Origin: Verrucomicrobiota bacterium
GTDB taxonomy: Bacteria; Verrucomicrobiota; Verrucomicrobiia; Chthoniobacterales; UBA10450
Reading direction: 5' to 3'
Assembly: GCA_003220075.1 (NCBI GenBank)
Contig: QHRJ01000038.1
Coordinates: 1 to 37,073, forward strand
Length of the DNA stretch: 37,073 nucleotides
The position numbers and the translations under genes were made by a program. Below the pieces are notes generated by a model. That model worked only from the letters and a program-made list of their open reading frames with translations. It searched no databases and was not told the DNA's origin. Below are positions 14,748-22,383 of the stretch, piece by piece; position 1 is the stretch's first letter, and every line of letters starts with the position of its first letter.

Positions 14748-16286
14748 ATGCTTCGTGCTTTTATGGTGATTATGGGATTTACCCTGTTTCGCGTTCCGCG
14801 ACGATACTCCACGCCGAACCCAGCTTTTGCACCCTTGCGATTGTTCTCAATTCTGATTGTTTTGGCCATTTTCGCGGCGGTTTCGCGACGCGCAAGTGGC
14901 TACGCACTCGAGGGTCAACACTGGCCGGCCGGAACCGTCGTGACATTCCAGATGGGCCTCGGCTCGGCTGGACGCCCGCTCATTGATGGCAATACTTCAT
15001 GGGATGCTGCGGCAGCGCCCGCGCTCAGCGCGTGGAACAACGCCATGGCTCGATTGCGCTATAATGACACTGTCGCCAGTCCTCCTGTTTCCTCCGGCGA
15101 CGGCGTCAACGCCATCGTCTTTTCCAGCACCGTATTCGGTCAAAAGTTTGGATCAGGCACGCTGGCAGTGACGTACTGGCGTATTTCGGGCAGCATTATG
15201 ACCGAGGCTGACATTCTCTTTAACAGAAATCAACAGTTCGACTCGTACCGGGGGCCGCTGCGTTTCGGCTCGAACGGGTGGTGCATCGGCGATATTCGGC
15301 GAGTCCTTATCCACGAACTCGGTCATGCCCTCGGCTTGGATCATCCGGATCAGCACGGACAACATGTGGACGCGATCATGAACTCAGTGATAAGCAATCG
15401 CGAGACATTGTCTCCCGACGATATTTCTGGCGCTCAATCAATGTATGCGGCGCCTACGCCGACGCCAACCCCGATACCTACGCCCACGCCGAGCGCGTCT
15501 GGGAGTCATTTTGCCAATATTTCGACGCGAATGGACGTCGGCACTGGAAACAATGTGATGATCGCCGGTTTTATCGTTTCCGGCTCGCAATCAAAAACAG
15601 TAGTTGTCCGTGCGCTTGGGCCGACTCTTGGCAGTTACGGGGTCGCTAACGCATTGAACGATCCAATGCTTGAGTTGCACGGTTCTTCAGGTGCCACGAT
15701 CGGGACGAACGACGACTGGCAGACCGGATCGCAAGCTTCGCAGATCACCAGCAGCGGCTACGCCCCCAACAACAGCAACGAACCAGCCCTGATTGCAACT
15801 CTGGCAGCCGGCGCCTACACCGCGATCGTGCGAGGCTACAACAATTCGACCGGGGTCGCATTGGTCGAAGTGTATGAATTGGACACGTTAGCGACGCGCT
15901 TATCCAACATTTCCGCGCGCGGACAGGTTGGCACAAGCCAAAATGTCCTTATCGGCGGTCTAATCATAAGCGGTTCGACATCAAAGAAACTGATCGTACG
16001 TGCTATCGGTCCGTCGCTGGCCTCCCCGCCATTTTCCCTATCCGGCACGCTCCCCAATCCAACCCTGGAGTTGCATGACAGTTCCGGCAACCTGCTCGCG
16101 AGCAACGACGACTGGGGCAGTGGCACGCAGGCCGCGGCAATCTCGGCTAGTGGGTACCAGCCATCAAATGCAAAGGAGTCCGCGATTATCGCGACGCTGG
16201 CGAGTGGCAACTATACTGCCATTGTTCGCGGCGTTAATGACAGTACCGGTATCGCGCTGGTGGACGCATATGATCTCGATCCATAA
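14748..16286 (+). CDS. Secreted matrixin-like zinc metalloprotease with C-terminal repeat domain
   Basis: Probable exported metzincin. The 512-aa protein has an N-terminal signal/anchor (hydrophobic about residues 32-46), then a catalytic domain to about 234. The zinc site HELGHALGLDH has His189, Glu190, His193 and His199, and the Met-turn AIMNS has Met211. A Pro/Thr linker (PTPTPTPIPTPTPS, 236-249) leads to two tandem repeats of about 125 residues (254-378 and 379-512). Each has NISTR/NISAR, VRALGP/VRAIGP, an NDDW block and YTAIVRGYNNSTGVALVEVY-like ends. I recall this repeat as a frequent C-terminal module in soil Verrucomicrobiota, possibly for export or surface binding. A companion gene follows at 16366. 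The substrate is unknown. Confidence 0.88.
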   Translation: MLRAFMVIMGFTLFRVPRRYSTPNPAFAPLRLFSILIVLAIFAAVSRRASGYALEGQHWPAGTVVTFQMGLGSAGRPLIDGNTSWDAAAAPALSAWNNAMARLRYNDTVASPPVSSGDGVNAIVFSSTVFGQKFGSGTLAVTYWRISGSIMTEADILFNRNQQFDSYRGPLRFGSNGWCIGDIRRVLIHELGHALGLDHPDQHGQHVDAIMNSVISNRETLSPDDISGAQSMYAAPTPTPTPIPTPTPSASGSHFANISTRMDVGTGNNVMIAGFIVSGSQSKTVVVRALGPTLGSYGVANALNDPMLELHGSSGATIGTNDDWQTGSQASQITSSGYAPNNSNEPALIATLAAGAYTAIVRGYNNSTGVALVEVYELDTLATRLSNISARGQVGTSQNVLIGGLIISGSTSKKLIVRAIGPSLASPPFSLSGTLPNPTLELHDSSGNLLASNDDWGSGTQAAAISASGYQPSNAKESAIIATLASGNYTAIVRGVNDSTGIALVDAYDLDP

Positions 16287-16327
16287 AATGAACGAAAGCT
16301 GCGCGCTTAGGTTCAAATGCTCGCCGA

Positions 16328-16356
16328 TTGAATCCCGTACCGAACCGGATTAAAAT
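16328..16356 (+). promoter_or_regulatory. Sigma70-like promoter of the 16366 gene
   Basis: TTGAAT (16328-16333), exactly 17 nt, then TAAAAT (16351-16356): the best promoter match in the window. The start codon at 16366 is 9 nt after the -10 box, which leaves room for a leader of only two or three nucleotides. No Shine-Dalgarno sequence fits. Confidence 0.55.
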
Positions 16357-16365
16357 TACTCTTTC

Positions 16366-16944
16366 ATGAAAAAGTTCTCCCGTTTATCAGTATCTGGCAG
16401 TTTTTTGGTTATCGCCTGCGCGGCTCTGGCCACCACTGTTATTCCGCCTTCGTTTGATGATTTGGTTGGTCGGGCCGAAATGATTTTTCAAGGCACTGTA
16501 GTTGATGTCCACTCTGAATGGACCGGTGAGGGCGCGCAACGTCACATCATGAGCTACGTGACGGTTAAAGTAGAGGAAGCCATCAAGGGCAATCCTGGTG
16601 CGAGCGTGACTCTCCGAATGCTGGGCGGCACGGTCGGTGCCGAGACGATGGAGGTAGCTGATGCGCCGAAATTCAAGGTCGGTGATCGCGACATCTTGTT
16701 TGTGGAAAACAACGGCACCCAGTTCATTCCGCTCGTCGGCATCATGCATGGACGTTTTCGAGTTAAGAAAGATGAGGTTGGGCGCGACGCGGTTTTTACG
16801 AACGAGGGATCGCCTTTGAGCGATGTTACCCAGCTTGGCAAAAATGAGGCCGCAGCGTCCGCCGGGCGCGCCATCTCAGCACAGGAACTTAAGCAGGCAA
16901 TCCATACCAAGGCTCAAGCGCAGAGCGAGCACTCCGGCCATTAA
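16366..16944 (+). CDS. Exported protein, probable partner of the matrixin-like protease
   Basis: Not a named family to me. The 192-aa protein has a signal peptide (MKKFSRLSVSGSFLVIACAA, cleavage near ALA-T). The mature part begins VIPPSFDDLVGRAEMIFQGT and has VDVHSEW, SYVTVKVEEAIKG, VTLRMLGGTVG and FKVGDRDILFVE, a beta-rich domain of about 120 residues. Proteins of this pattern (LV..A..IF.G.V, GG..G, GD..ILFV) often stand beside matrixin-type proteases in Gram-negative genomes, which is the case here (80 nt after the protease). A role as inhibitor, chaperone or sensor is possible but not shown. The C-terminus is charged and His-containing. It has its own promoter. Confidence 0.78.
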   Translation: MKKFSRLSVSGSFLVIACAALATTVIPPSFDDLVGRAEMIFQGTVVDVHSEWTGEGAQRHIMSYVTVKVEEAIKGNPGASVTLRMLGGTVGAETMEVADAPKFKVGDRDILFVENNGTQFIPLVGIMHGRFRVKKDEVGRDAVFTNEGSPLSDVTQLGKNEAAASAGRAISAQELKQAIHTKAQAQSEHSGH

Positions 16945-16964
16945 GGCGGCTCTTTCAACCCGGG

Positions 16965-17059
16965 CTGGCGTCGCAACCCGGTTACATCGGTATTCTCAAA
17001 CGTCCGATCGCTGCCACGGGCTTGGCTTGATCGAGGTTTACGACGTTATCCCTGATTAG
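16965..17059 (+). pseudogene. Frameshifted remnant of the protease-type C-terminal repeat domain
   Basis: In one frame from 16965 the translation is LASQPGYIGILKRPIAATG. After a single frameshift it continues LGLIEVYDVIPD and a stop. Compare the intact domain end at 16196-16286: LASGNYTAIVRGVNDSTG, then IALVDAYDLDP. The order and spacing match (LAS..G.Y..I.......TG, then .L.EVYD). It looks like the last 30 or so residues of a lost second copy of the repeat domain, just downstream of the intact protease and companion genes. It overlaps the end of the 74-aa gene on the other strand. Confidence 0.5.
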
Positions 17060-17280
17060 GGCACTTCGTTCGACGCACGTTCACGTTTCACTTGTCGCTT
17101 CACTTCGTTCGTCCGATCAATTGCGGCCTTTGCCCAATCGTGCTCGCTGGCCGGGCGCGGCGTCAATGTTGCCTGAGCCACCGCTTCAGCCGCTTTTTGA
17201 GGCGCAGAATTTTCCGTCTGTTTCTGTCGCAAGAAAATCACTCCTAGCACGATCAGCGCAACGACGACGAAGTAACGCAT
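17056..17280 (-). CDS. Small membrane-anchored protein, unknown
   Basis: A 74-aa protein of unknown family. From ATG 17280 it reads MRYFVVVALIVLGVIFLRQK, one transmembrane segment or uncleaved signal anchor. An Ala/Gln-rich stretch follows, then a charged C-terminal part (HDWAKAAIDRTNEVKRQVKR) likely to be helical. AAAGGAAG is correctly placed upstream of the ATG, which decides this start; the open frame continues to 17424, but that extension lacks membrane character and overlaps dsbD. It is divergent from the DsbD-like gene with a 72-nt spacer. Confidence 0.65.
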   Translation of the reverse strand: MRYFVVVALIVLGVIFLRQKQTENSAPQKAAEAVAQATLTPRPASEHDWAKAAIDRTNEVKRQVKRERASNEVP

Positions 17281-17352
17281 TCTTCCTTTATCAGCACGAT
17301 ATGAGCCACCTCCAGCCATTGCCCGAACCCATGCGGAGTGATAAATAACGAC

Positions 17353-19470
17353 ATGAACGCAATGCGGCGTTTGGTATTTTTCCTGTGGCTGCCGGCATTG
17401 ATCGCAATGACGGCACAGGGGCAAATTTACCAGGGAAGACAGCTCGTCGAGGCTGACGCCCTGGCAAATGTTAGCGCCATCGTTCCGGGCGAGCCGTTTC
17501 TTGTTGGTGTACGGTTAAAAATGCAGCCGAACTGGCATACCTATTGGAAATATCCGGGCGACGCTGGCATTCCAACCGACATCAAATGGAAATTACCCGA
17601 AGGCTGGAGCGCCGGCAGCATTCAATGGCCGATCCCCCTGAAGCTCCAGGAACCGGGCGATATTCTAATTTACGGCTATCACGATGAAGTGCTTCTGATT
17701 CAACAGATCACGCCAGCAAAAAACTTCACCAGCCCGTCGGTGAAATTGTCGGCGAAAGTAAACTGGCTTGTTTGTGAGAAGATCTGCATTCCGGGCGATG
17801 CCGTCGTGACATTGTCGCTCCCAAGCGCGGCGACTAATTCGCCGGCAAATACAGACCTTTTCGCGCGCTTTCAAAAGCAGTTGCCGGGGTCGCCCGCAGC
17901 CAACTTTTCCGCCTCCTGGAAAAGTGACGCGGCCGGACTGGTTTTGAACGTCATCCAGCCTGAACTGGCGAAATTCGCTTCCGTCGACTTCTTTCCATCA
18001 CCCCCGGAGAGCGTGGCGGTTGGGCACCCGCGTTTGGAATCGCACGAGGGCGCTAACTACACCTTTCGTATTCCGCTCGATAACGCGAAACCAAACTTCA
18101 AATCGCTACCCGGTCTGATCGTTTTCGGAAATTCCACCGATGCACCGGATCGCAGGGCCTGGGACATTTCGGTTGGCGCCGAAATGGCAGCGGCTAACGA
18201 GAATTCGACATCGGGTGAAGTGATTCGTTTCCTCATTTTCGGTTTCCTCGGAGGTTTCATTCTCAACCTGATGCCGTGCGTTCTACCGGTGATTTCCCTG
18301 AAGATTTTCGGTTTTGTTCAGCAAGCTGGTCAGAGCCGAGCGCGCATTTTTCGCAGTGGCCTCGCCTTCATCGCCGGAATTTTCGTCTGGTTTCTCGGTC
18401 TGGCACTGGTGCTGGTGATCATTAAATCCGCGGGAGGCCAGCCTGTCTGGGCGGCGCAATTCACCAATCCCTATTTCGTGCTTTTCATGAGCGCGGTTGT
18501 CCTGGTCTTCGCGCTCAACCTCTTTGGCGTTTTCGAAATTAATTTGCCGCAGTGGTTAAGCCGGCGTGCCGTCGCCGCTGAAGAGTCAATGCACGGCGAT
18601 GCCGGTTCATTTTTCCAGGGCGTGTTCGCAACCGTGCTGGCCACGCCCTGCACCGCCCCATTTCTCGGCACCGCCCTTGGCTTCGCCTTCACGCAATCTG
18701 CCACCGTCATTTTGCTCATGTTCGGCTCAATCGCTCTGGGAATGAGCGCGCCTTATTTTCTGCTTAGCGCACAACCGGCCTGGCTCAAATTCTTGCCCAA
18801 GCCCGGCCCGTGGATGGTGCGAGTGAAACAGCTCATGGGTTTTTTGCTAATCGCCACCCTGCTTTTTTTACTTTCCGTGCTCGGCGCCCAGCGCGGTGTC
18901 GGGGCTCTGATCTGGACCGCTTCCTTCCTGCTCGTTCTAAGCGTCGCCTGCTGGTTAAAGGGCGCATTCATCACCCCTGTGGCTTCCGCGAAGACCCGTG
19001 GTCTCGTGCTCGTGCTCATGCTCGTGCTCATAATCGGAAGCAGCTACTATTTCATTGGCGACAAATTCCAGAGCGCAGCCGCGGCCGCCAACCCAACGGC
19101 TTCCAGTGGCGGCTGGGAAAAATTTACACCCGAACGGCTCGCTTCCGAACTTCAACAGGGTCACTCCGTTTTCATCGACTTCACCGCCGAATGGTGCATC
19201 ACCTGCAAATTCAACGAATCGACCGTGCTCGAAACTGCAGCGGTGCAAGCTGCATTTTCCGAACGGCAAATTGTGAAACTGAAAGCGGATTGGACCAATG
19301 GCGATCCCGCGATCACGAAATTATTGAAACAATTCGGCCGGCCGGGTGTCCCATTATATGTGCTTTATCCGGGAGGCACGGCGCGGCCGTATGTCTTTCC
19401 GGAACTGCTCACCAAAAACATCGTTTTGGAAAAACTGGAAACCGTTAACCGAACAATCGCGTCACAATAA
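17353..19470 (+). CDS. DsbD-like thiol:disulfide interchange protein
   Basis: Carries reducing equivalents from cytoplasmic thioredoxin across the inner membrane to exported proteins. The product is 705 aa from ATG 17353; GTG 17338 and ATG 17362 are alternatives. After a signal peptide (FFLWLPALIAMTAQG) there is a periplasmic DsbD-alpha/ScsB-like domain, residues about 25-290, with NWHTYWKYPGDAGIPT and the redox pair in WLVCEKICIPG. Eight or so membrane helices follow (about 295-575), with the paired-Cys motifs NLMPCVLPV and ATPCTAPFLG. A C-terminal thioredoxin domain has the active site AEWCITCKF, with the cis-Pro in GVPLYVLYP. All three redox centres are present. The next gene, an exported redoxin, starts 2 nt downstream and is a likely client. 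Confidence 0.94.
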   Translation: MNAMRRLVFFLWLPALIAMTAQGQIYQGRQLVEADALANVSAIVPGEPFLVGVRLKMQPNWHTYWKYPGDAGIPTDIKWKLPEGWSAGSIQWPIPLKLQEPGDILIYGYHDEVLLIQQITPAKNFTSPSVKLSAKVNWLVCEKICIPGDAVVTLSLPSAATNSPANTDLFARFQKQLPGSPAANFSASWKSDAAGLVLNVIQPELAKFASVDFFPSPPESVAVGHPRLESHEGANYTFRIPLDNAKPNFKSLPGLIVFGNSTDAPDRRAWDISVGAEMAAANENSTSGEVIRFLIFGFLGGFILNLMPCVLPVISLKIFGFVQQAGQSRARIFRSGLAFIAGIFVWFLGLALVLVIIKSAGGQPVWAAQFTNPYFVLFMSAVVLVFALNLFGVFEINLPQWLSRRAVAAEESMHGDAGSFFQGVFATVLATPCTAPFLGTALGFAFTQSATVILLMFGSIALGMSAPYFLLSAQPAWLKFLPKPGPWMVRVKQLMGFLLIATLLFLLSVLGAQRGVGALIWTASFLLVLSVACWLKGAFITPVASAKTRGLVLVLMLVLIIGSSYYFIGDKFQSAAAAANPTASSGGWEKFTPERLASELQQGHSVFIDFTAEWCITCKFNESTVLETAAVQAAFSERQIVKLKADWTNGDPAITKLLKQFGRPGVPLYVLYPGGTARPYVFPELLTKNIVLEKLETVNRTIASQ

Positions 19471-19472
19471 AT

Positions 19473-20075
19473 ATGAAAACACTTCTTCTCGCATTGAGTT
19501 CACTCGTCGCCACTACTCTTTTCGGTGCCGATTCGCCGCCCGTCGGCGCGGCTGCGCCGGATTTCAGCTTGCCTGATGCTTCCGGAAAAACGCGCAGCCT
19601 GTCCGAATACAAGGGGAAGTACGTCGTGCTGGAATGGTTCAATCCCGAATGCCCGTTTGTGAAAAAGCATTACGGCAGCGGCAACATGCAGAAGTTGCAG
19701 GGCGAATATACCGGCAAGGGCGTAGTCTGGCTGACGATCGATTCCAACGCGCCCGGGTACGAGGGAAATCTGTCGCCGGAACAAGCGCAAAAAGTGATGA
19801 AGGATTGGAACACGAAGCAAACCGCACTTTTGCTCGACCCCGAAGGTAAAGCCGGGCGCATATACAACGCCCGCAACACCCCGCACATGTTCGTCATCAA
19901 TCCCGAGGGCAAAATCATTTACGAAGGCGCGATCGACAGCAAAGCTTCGCCGAATCCAGCCGACATTTCGAGTTCGACCAACTACGTGAAAGTTGCGCTC
20001 GATGAATCGATGAGCGGCAAGCCCGTTTCGAACGCCAACACCCGTCCCTACGGCTGCTCGGTCAAATATAAGTGA
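19473..20075 (+). CDS. Exported redoxin (AhpC/TSA-TlpA fold)
   Basis: A 200-aa protein with signal peptide (MKTLLLALSSLVATTLFGA). The mature part starts PPVGAAAPDFSLPDASGKTR, the normal redoxin entry. The active-site region is LEWFNPECPFVKKHYGSGNM: one Cys followed by Pro, not CxxC, so it resembles peroxiredoxin-type redoxins. A second Cys is at the C-terminus (TRPYGCSVKYK) and could act as resolving residue. Other marks are WLTIDSNAPGYEG and NTPHMFVINPEGKIIYEGAID. It begins 2 nt after dsbD, so the pair is one operon and DsbD probably keeps it reduced in the periplasm. Peroxidase versus disulfide-reductase activity cannot be told. Confidence 0.88.
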   Translation: MKTLLLALSSLVATTLFGADSPPVGAAAPDFSLPDASGKTRSLSEYKGKYVVLEWFNPECPFVKKHYGSGNMQKLQGEYTGKGVVWLTIDSNAPGYEGNLSPEQAQKVMKDWNTKQTALLLDPEGKAGRIYNARNTPHMFVINPEGKIIYEGAIDSKASPNPADISSSTNYVKVALDESMSGKPVSNANTRPYGCSVKYK

Positions 20076-20077
20076 CC

Positions 20078-20101
20078 TGTAGCCGCGGTCGCCGACCGCG
20101 G
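20078..20101. repeat. Family B palindromic repeat, copy 3
   Basis: TGTAGCCGCGGTCG, C, CGACCGCGG: a 9-bp perfect inverted repeat (20083-20091 with 20093-20101) preceded by the TGTAG terminus. It begins 2 nt after the redoxin stop codon and could act as a 3' hairpin for the dsbD-redoxin mRNA. It looks like a half element compared with 4323-4391. Confidence 0.65.
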
Positions 20102-20253
20102 AGCTTGTCTGCGCCCTCGGGGAGCACGGGTTGCCAGCCTGCCGTTGCCGGCCTTGCCGGCGACCCCTGTTTAAGCGTATTTTCGTGTGTTTTGGTGGGT
20201 CGACATTGGCATCGCGCCGTTGTCTAGTGGGTCGCCGCGATCACTCGACAAAG

Positions 20254-20706
20254 ATGAACATTCTGTTGCAGACAAAAGAAGAGGTCGAAACTCACTTTGG
20301 AAAATCGGCCACGATGGCGCCGAATCTTCTGGGCATGGTAGGCCAGGGTGAAGAGGCGTTTGGGTTCCTGACCGGCGATATGAGCGAAGGCTTCGAGATC
20401 ACTGTCGGTTTCTTCAACGGCAAAGCGCGTTACGTCGCCTTCAAAAAACGGACGGGTACGCCATGGGGCGAGGGCGATTTGCGAGCGGCGCTGATGCAAA
20501 TCGGAAAATACTCAAACTGGTCGGTCAAGTTCGGCTCGGAGTTCTTCGATTATGCCGAGAAACGGAAAAAAGGAGTAATCAGCGAGGCCACGGGCTGGCA
20601 AGCGCCGAGGCGGCGCTATGCCTTTGTCTATGTCCCGGACGTGGGGGGAGAGATTGGGATCATGCCAGATAAAACCGCCATCGATCAGAAATTTCCGTTT
20701 TCGTGA
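20254..20706 (+). CDS. Conserved-looking cytosolic protein of unknown function
   Basis: Not recognised. A 150-aa product from ATG 20254, beginning MNILLQTKEEVETHFGKSAT. It has no signal peptide or membrane helix. Visible segments are EAFGFLTGDMSEGFEITVGF, FNGKARYVAFKKRTGTPWGE, GDLRAALMQIGKYSNW and RYAFVYVPDVGGEIGIM: alternating strands and a helix, consistent with a small alpha/beta domain. The frame is open back to 20131, but that part is Arg/Cys-rich, lies in repeat-like DNA and has no protein character. Its end converges with the SDR gene with 27 nt between stops. Confidence 0.7.
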   Translation: MNILLQTKEEVETHFGKSATMAPNLLGMVGQGEEAFGFLTGDMSEGFEITVGFFNGKARYVAFKKRTGTPWGEGDLRAALMQIGKYSNWSVKFGSEFFDYAEKRKKGVISEATGWQAPRRRYAFVYVPDVGGEIGIMPDKTAIDQKFPFS

Positions 20707-20733
20707 TTTGCCAATAGGCGCCCCCGCCAGGGC

Positions 20734-21528
20734 TTAGTTATAATTGGTAAATCGCAGCGCCACGCGTACGGCGGATAGCGGCAACGCGCGCGTAATCGCC
20801 ATGACGATTTTCATGGCAAGGCCCGGAATGATTAAAGCCTTGTCCTGCTCGACAGCGCTTAACCCTGCCTGTGCCACTTTTTCTACCGCCACGTGCATGA
20901 GACGGGAGCGAGGTTTTTCCGCGCGGGATTCCCGATTGGCCACTTCTGCAAATTCAGTATCGACCGGCCCCGGGCAGAGCGTGGTCACAGTAAGTCCGCA
21001 ACCCCGTGTTTCGGCGCGGATCGCTTCGGAAAAACTGGTAACGTAGGCTTTTGTGGCCGCGTAAGCCGCAATGCCCGGCAGCGGGAGAAATCCAGCGGAG
21101 GAACTCACGTTCAAAATTGCCCCCCGTTTTTGCGCGATCATCCGCGGCAGTAACGCGCGGGTCAGCGCGGTTAACGCCAGCACGTTCACCAGCACCTGCT
21201 CATTGACATGAATCGGATCGGCTGTGGCAAAGGAACCGTGATCGCCGACGCCGGCATTGTTGATCAGGAAATCGATTAGCTCGTTCCTAAGCACGGCAGC
21301 GAGTTGCATCGTCTGTTCGAGATTTGAAAGATCGGCCTCGCGGATGTCGACAAGCAACGCCGGATTCCTGGCGACTAATTCGGTACGCAACTGTTCGAGT
21401 CGATCGCGCCTTCTGGCGACAAGAACGAGAAGTTTCGCACGCGCAGCCAGTTGCCGCGCCAATTCGCGACCGATCCCAGCCGAAGCGCCGGTGATCACGG
21501 CAGAGCAATTATCGAGATTCATCGTCAT
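20734..21528 (-). CDS. Short-chain dehydrogenase/reductase (SDR)
   Basis: NAD(P)H-dependent oxidoreductase, classical SDR. The N-terminus has the Rossmann motif TGASAGIGREL, then the NNAGVGDHG strand and the catalytic set: Ser in LNVSSSAGF, Tyr and Lys in YAATK. The downstream CPGPVDTEF is also typical. From ATG 21528 it has 264 aa; ATG 21522 (MNLDNCSAV) is an alternative two codons in. An RxxR basic patch after the second strand (VARRRDRLEQL) suggests NADP preference. The ATG at 21528 belongs to the end of a family A repeat. The gene follows the pseudouridine synthase on the same strand, and the repeat forms the whole junction. Substrate unknown. Confidence 0.9.
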   Translation of the reverse strand: MTMNLDNCSAVITGASAGIGRELARQLAARAKLLVLVARRRDRLEQLRTELVARNPALLVDIREADLSNLEQTMQLAAVLRNELIDFLINNAGVGDHGSFATADPIHVNEQVLVNVLALTALTRALLPRMIAQKRGAILNVSSSAGFLPLPGIAAYAATKAYVTSFSEAIRAETRGCGLTVTTLCPGPVDTEFAEVANRESRAEKPRSRLMHVAVEKVAQAGLSAVEQDKALIIPGLAMKIVMAITRALPLSAVRVALRFTNYN

Positions 21529-21622
21529 TCCGAGCGAAAGTCGAGGAATCCCGTCGCGCAACCTTTAAGTTACTGCGGCGGGATCCCTCGATCTGAGCCG
21601 GACTGGGGTTTTGCTCGGGATA
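21525..21622. repeat. Family A palindromic repeat, copy A3 (complete, variant centre)
   Basis: Left arm TCATTCCGAGCGAAAGTCGA then GGAATCCCG; right part CGGGATCCCTCGATC and then GCTCGGGAT at the end, with a centre containing CAACCTTTAAGTTACTG. On the minus strand its beginning encodes the last residues of the pseudouridine synthase (VIPSKTPVRL, then RSRDPAAVT and TAA at 21565-21567), and its end gives the in-frame ATGA of the SDR gene. The right half (GAGCCGGACTGG..TTTTGCTCGGGAT) is the same subtype as copy A4. Confidence 0.85.
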
Positions 21623-22296
21623 ACGCGAACTTCTTGGGTGCTCAAGTGTCGCCATTTCCCGCGCGGAAGATCATGCAGTCTTAAATTGCCCATTCGGACT
21701 CGCGTCAATTTTTTCGCGTGAAATCCGAAGCACGCAAGCATGCGCCGGATCTGCCGATTGATTCCCTGTTCGAGCATAATGCAGAGTCGCGTGGGCGAAA
21801 TTTGCTGCACGCGTTTAGCACGGGCGCGTTTCCCATCGAGAACAACGCCGCGCAAAAGTTTCTGCGCTAAATCCGGCGTAGCGGCGCGGTCGAGCACTAC
21901 TTGATATTCCTTTTTGATCTTGAACCGCGGATGTGTCAGGCGCTGCGCAAAGTTGCCGTCGTTCGTGAGTAACAGCAAACCTTCACTCTGAGCGTCGAGC
22001 CGACCGACGTAGGCGAGCGAAGAAAATTTCGGCGGCAGCAAATCGTAAATCGTATCGGTCGTGTTTGAATCTCGCCGGGTGCAGACGAAGCCAGCCGGTT
22101 TGTTGAGCAAAATGTAAACAGGCGTTCGTTGATGAACGAACTTGCCATCAACTTTGACGTAATCGGTTGGTGCGGGCTGGAAATGAAAATCCCGACACGG
22201 TTTTCCATTCACAGTCACACGACCGGACTTAATCAATTCGTCCGCGCCCCGACGTGAGGTGACGCCGGCAGCAGCGAGAAAGCGGTTTAAGCGCAA
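21565..22296 (-). CDS. RsuA/RluB-family rRNA pseudouridine synthase
   Basis: Converts a specific rRNA uridine to pseudouridine. The 243-aa protein has an N-terminal S4 RNA-binding domain (MRLNRFLAAAGVTSRRGADE, then SGRVTVNG), then ILLNKPAGFVCTRRD, and the catalytic Asp in VGRLDAQSEGLLLLTNDG. GINRQIRRMLACFGFHAKKL near the C-terminus is also diagnostic. The start is TTG 22296; no in-frame ATG exists before the S4 domain. The last 19 or so residues (VIPSKTPVRLR, then SRDPAAVT) are translated from a family A repeat, so the natural C-terminus was replaced or extended. The target could be 23S or 16S rRNA; the exact member (RluB, RluE, RluF, RsuA) is not decidable. Confidence 0.9.
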   Translation of the reverse strand: MRLNRFLAAAGVTSRRGADELIKSGRVTVNGKPCRDFHFQPAPTDYVKVDGKFVHQRTPVYILLNKPAGFVCTRRDSNTTDTIYDLLPPKFSSLAYVGRLDAQSEGLLLLTNDGNFAQRLTHPRFKIKKEYQVVLDRAATPDLAQKLLRGVVLDGKRARAKRVQQISPTRLCIMLEQGINRQIRRMLACFGFHAKKLTRVRMGNLRLHDLPRGKWRHLSTQEVRVIPSKTPVRLRSRDPAAVT

Positions 22297-22320
22297 GGAA
22301 ACGTGAACCGTGAATCGAGA

Positions 22321-22355
22321 ATCGTGAATCGAGATTTGTAACGCCGATTCACGAT
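22321..22355. repeat. GTGAATCG-rich repeats with an 11-bp hairpin
   Basis: ATCGTGAATCG at 22321-22331 is exactly complementary to CGATTCACGAT at 22345-22355, with a 13-nt loop. The same octamer GTGAATCG recurs in tandem just before (22308-22331), once more as CGATTCACG near 22368-22376, and again at 22570-22577 on the other side of the small basic protein gene. The hairpin lies between that gene's stop and the pseudouridine synthase start; it may end transcription, but there is no clear T-run. Confidence 0.55.
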
Positions 22356-22383
22356 GTAACGTTTTAACGATTCACGGCGCCGA

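Noticed and set aside
14687-14986. 99-codon frame starting before the matrixin gene
   Set aside because: It overlaps the signal peptide and catalytic domain of the protease in another frame and has no homology pattern.
15460-15500. Short ACGCC/CCGAC repeats as a possible CRISPR or satellite
   Set aside because: They encode the Pro/Thr linker of the protease in frame; there are no regular spacers.
20190-20250. tRNA-like string (GCCGTTGTCTAGTGGGT)
   Set aside because: No acceptor stem, T-loop or cloverleaf could be formed around it.
20131-20253. N-terminal extension of the unknown 20254 protein
   Set aside because: The segment is Cys/Arg-rich, follows repeat-like GC-rich DNA and has no protein-like character; ATG 20254 gives a normal N-terminus.
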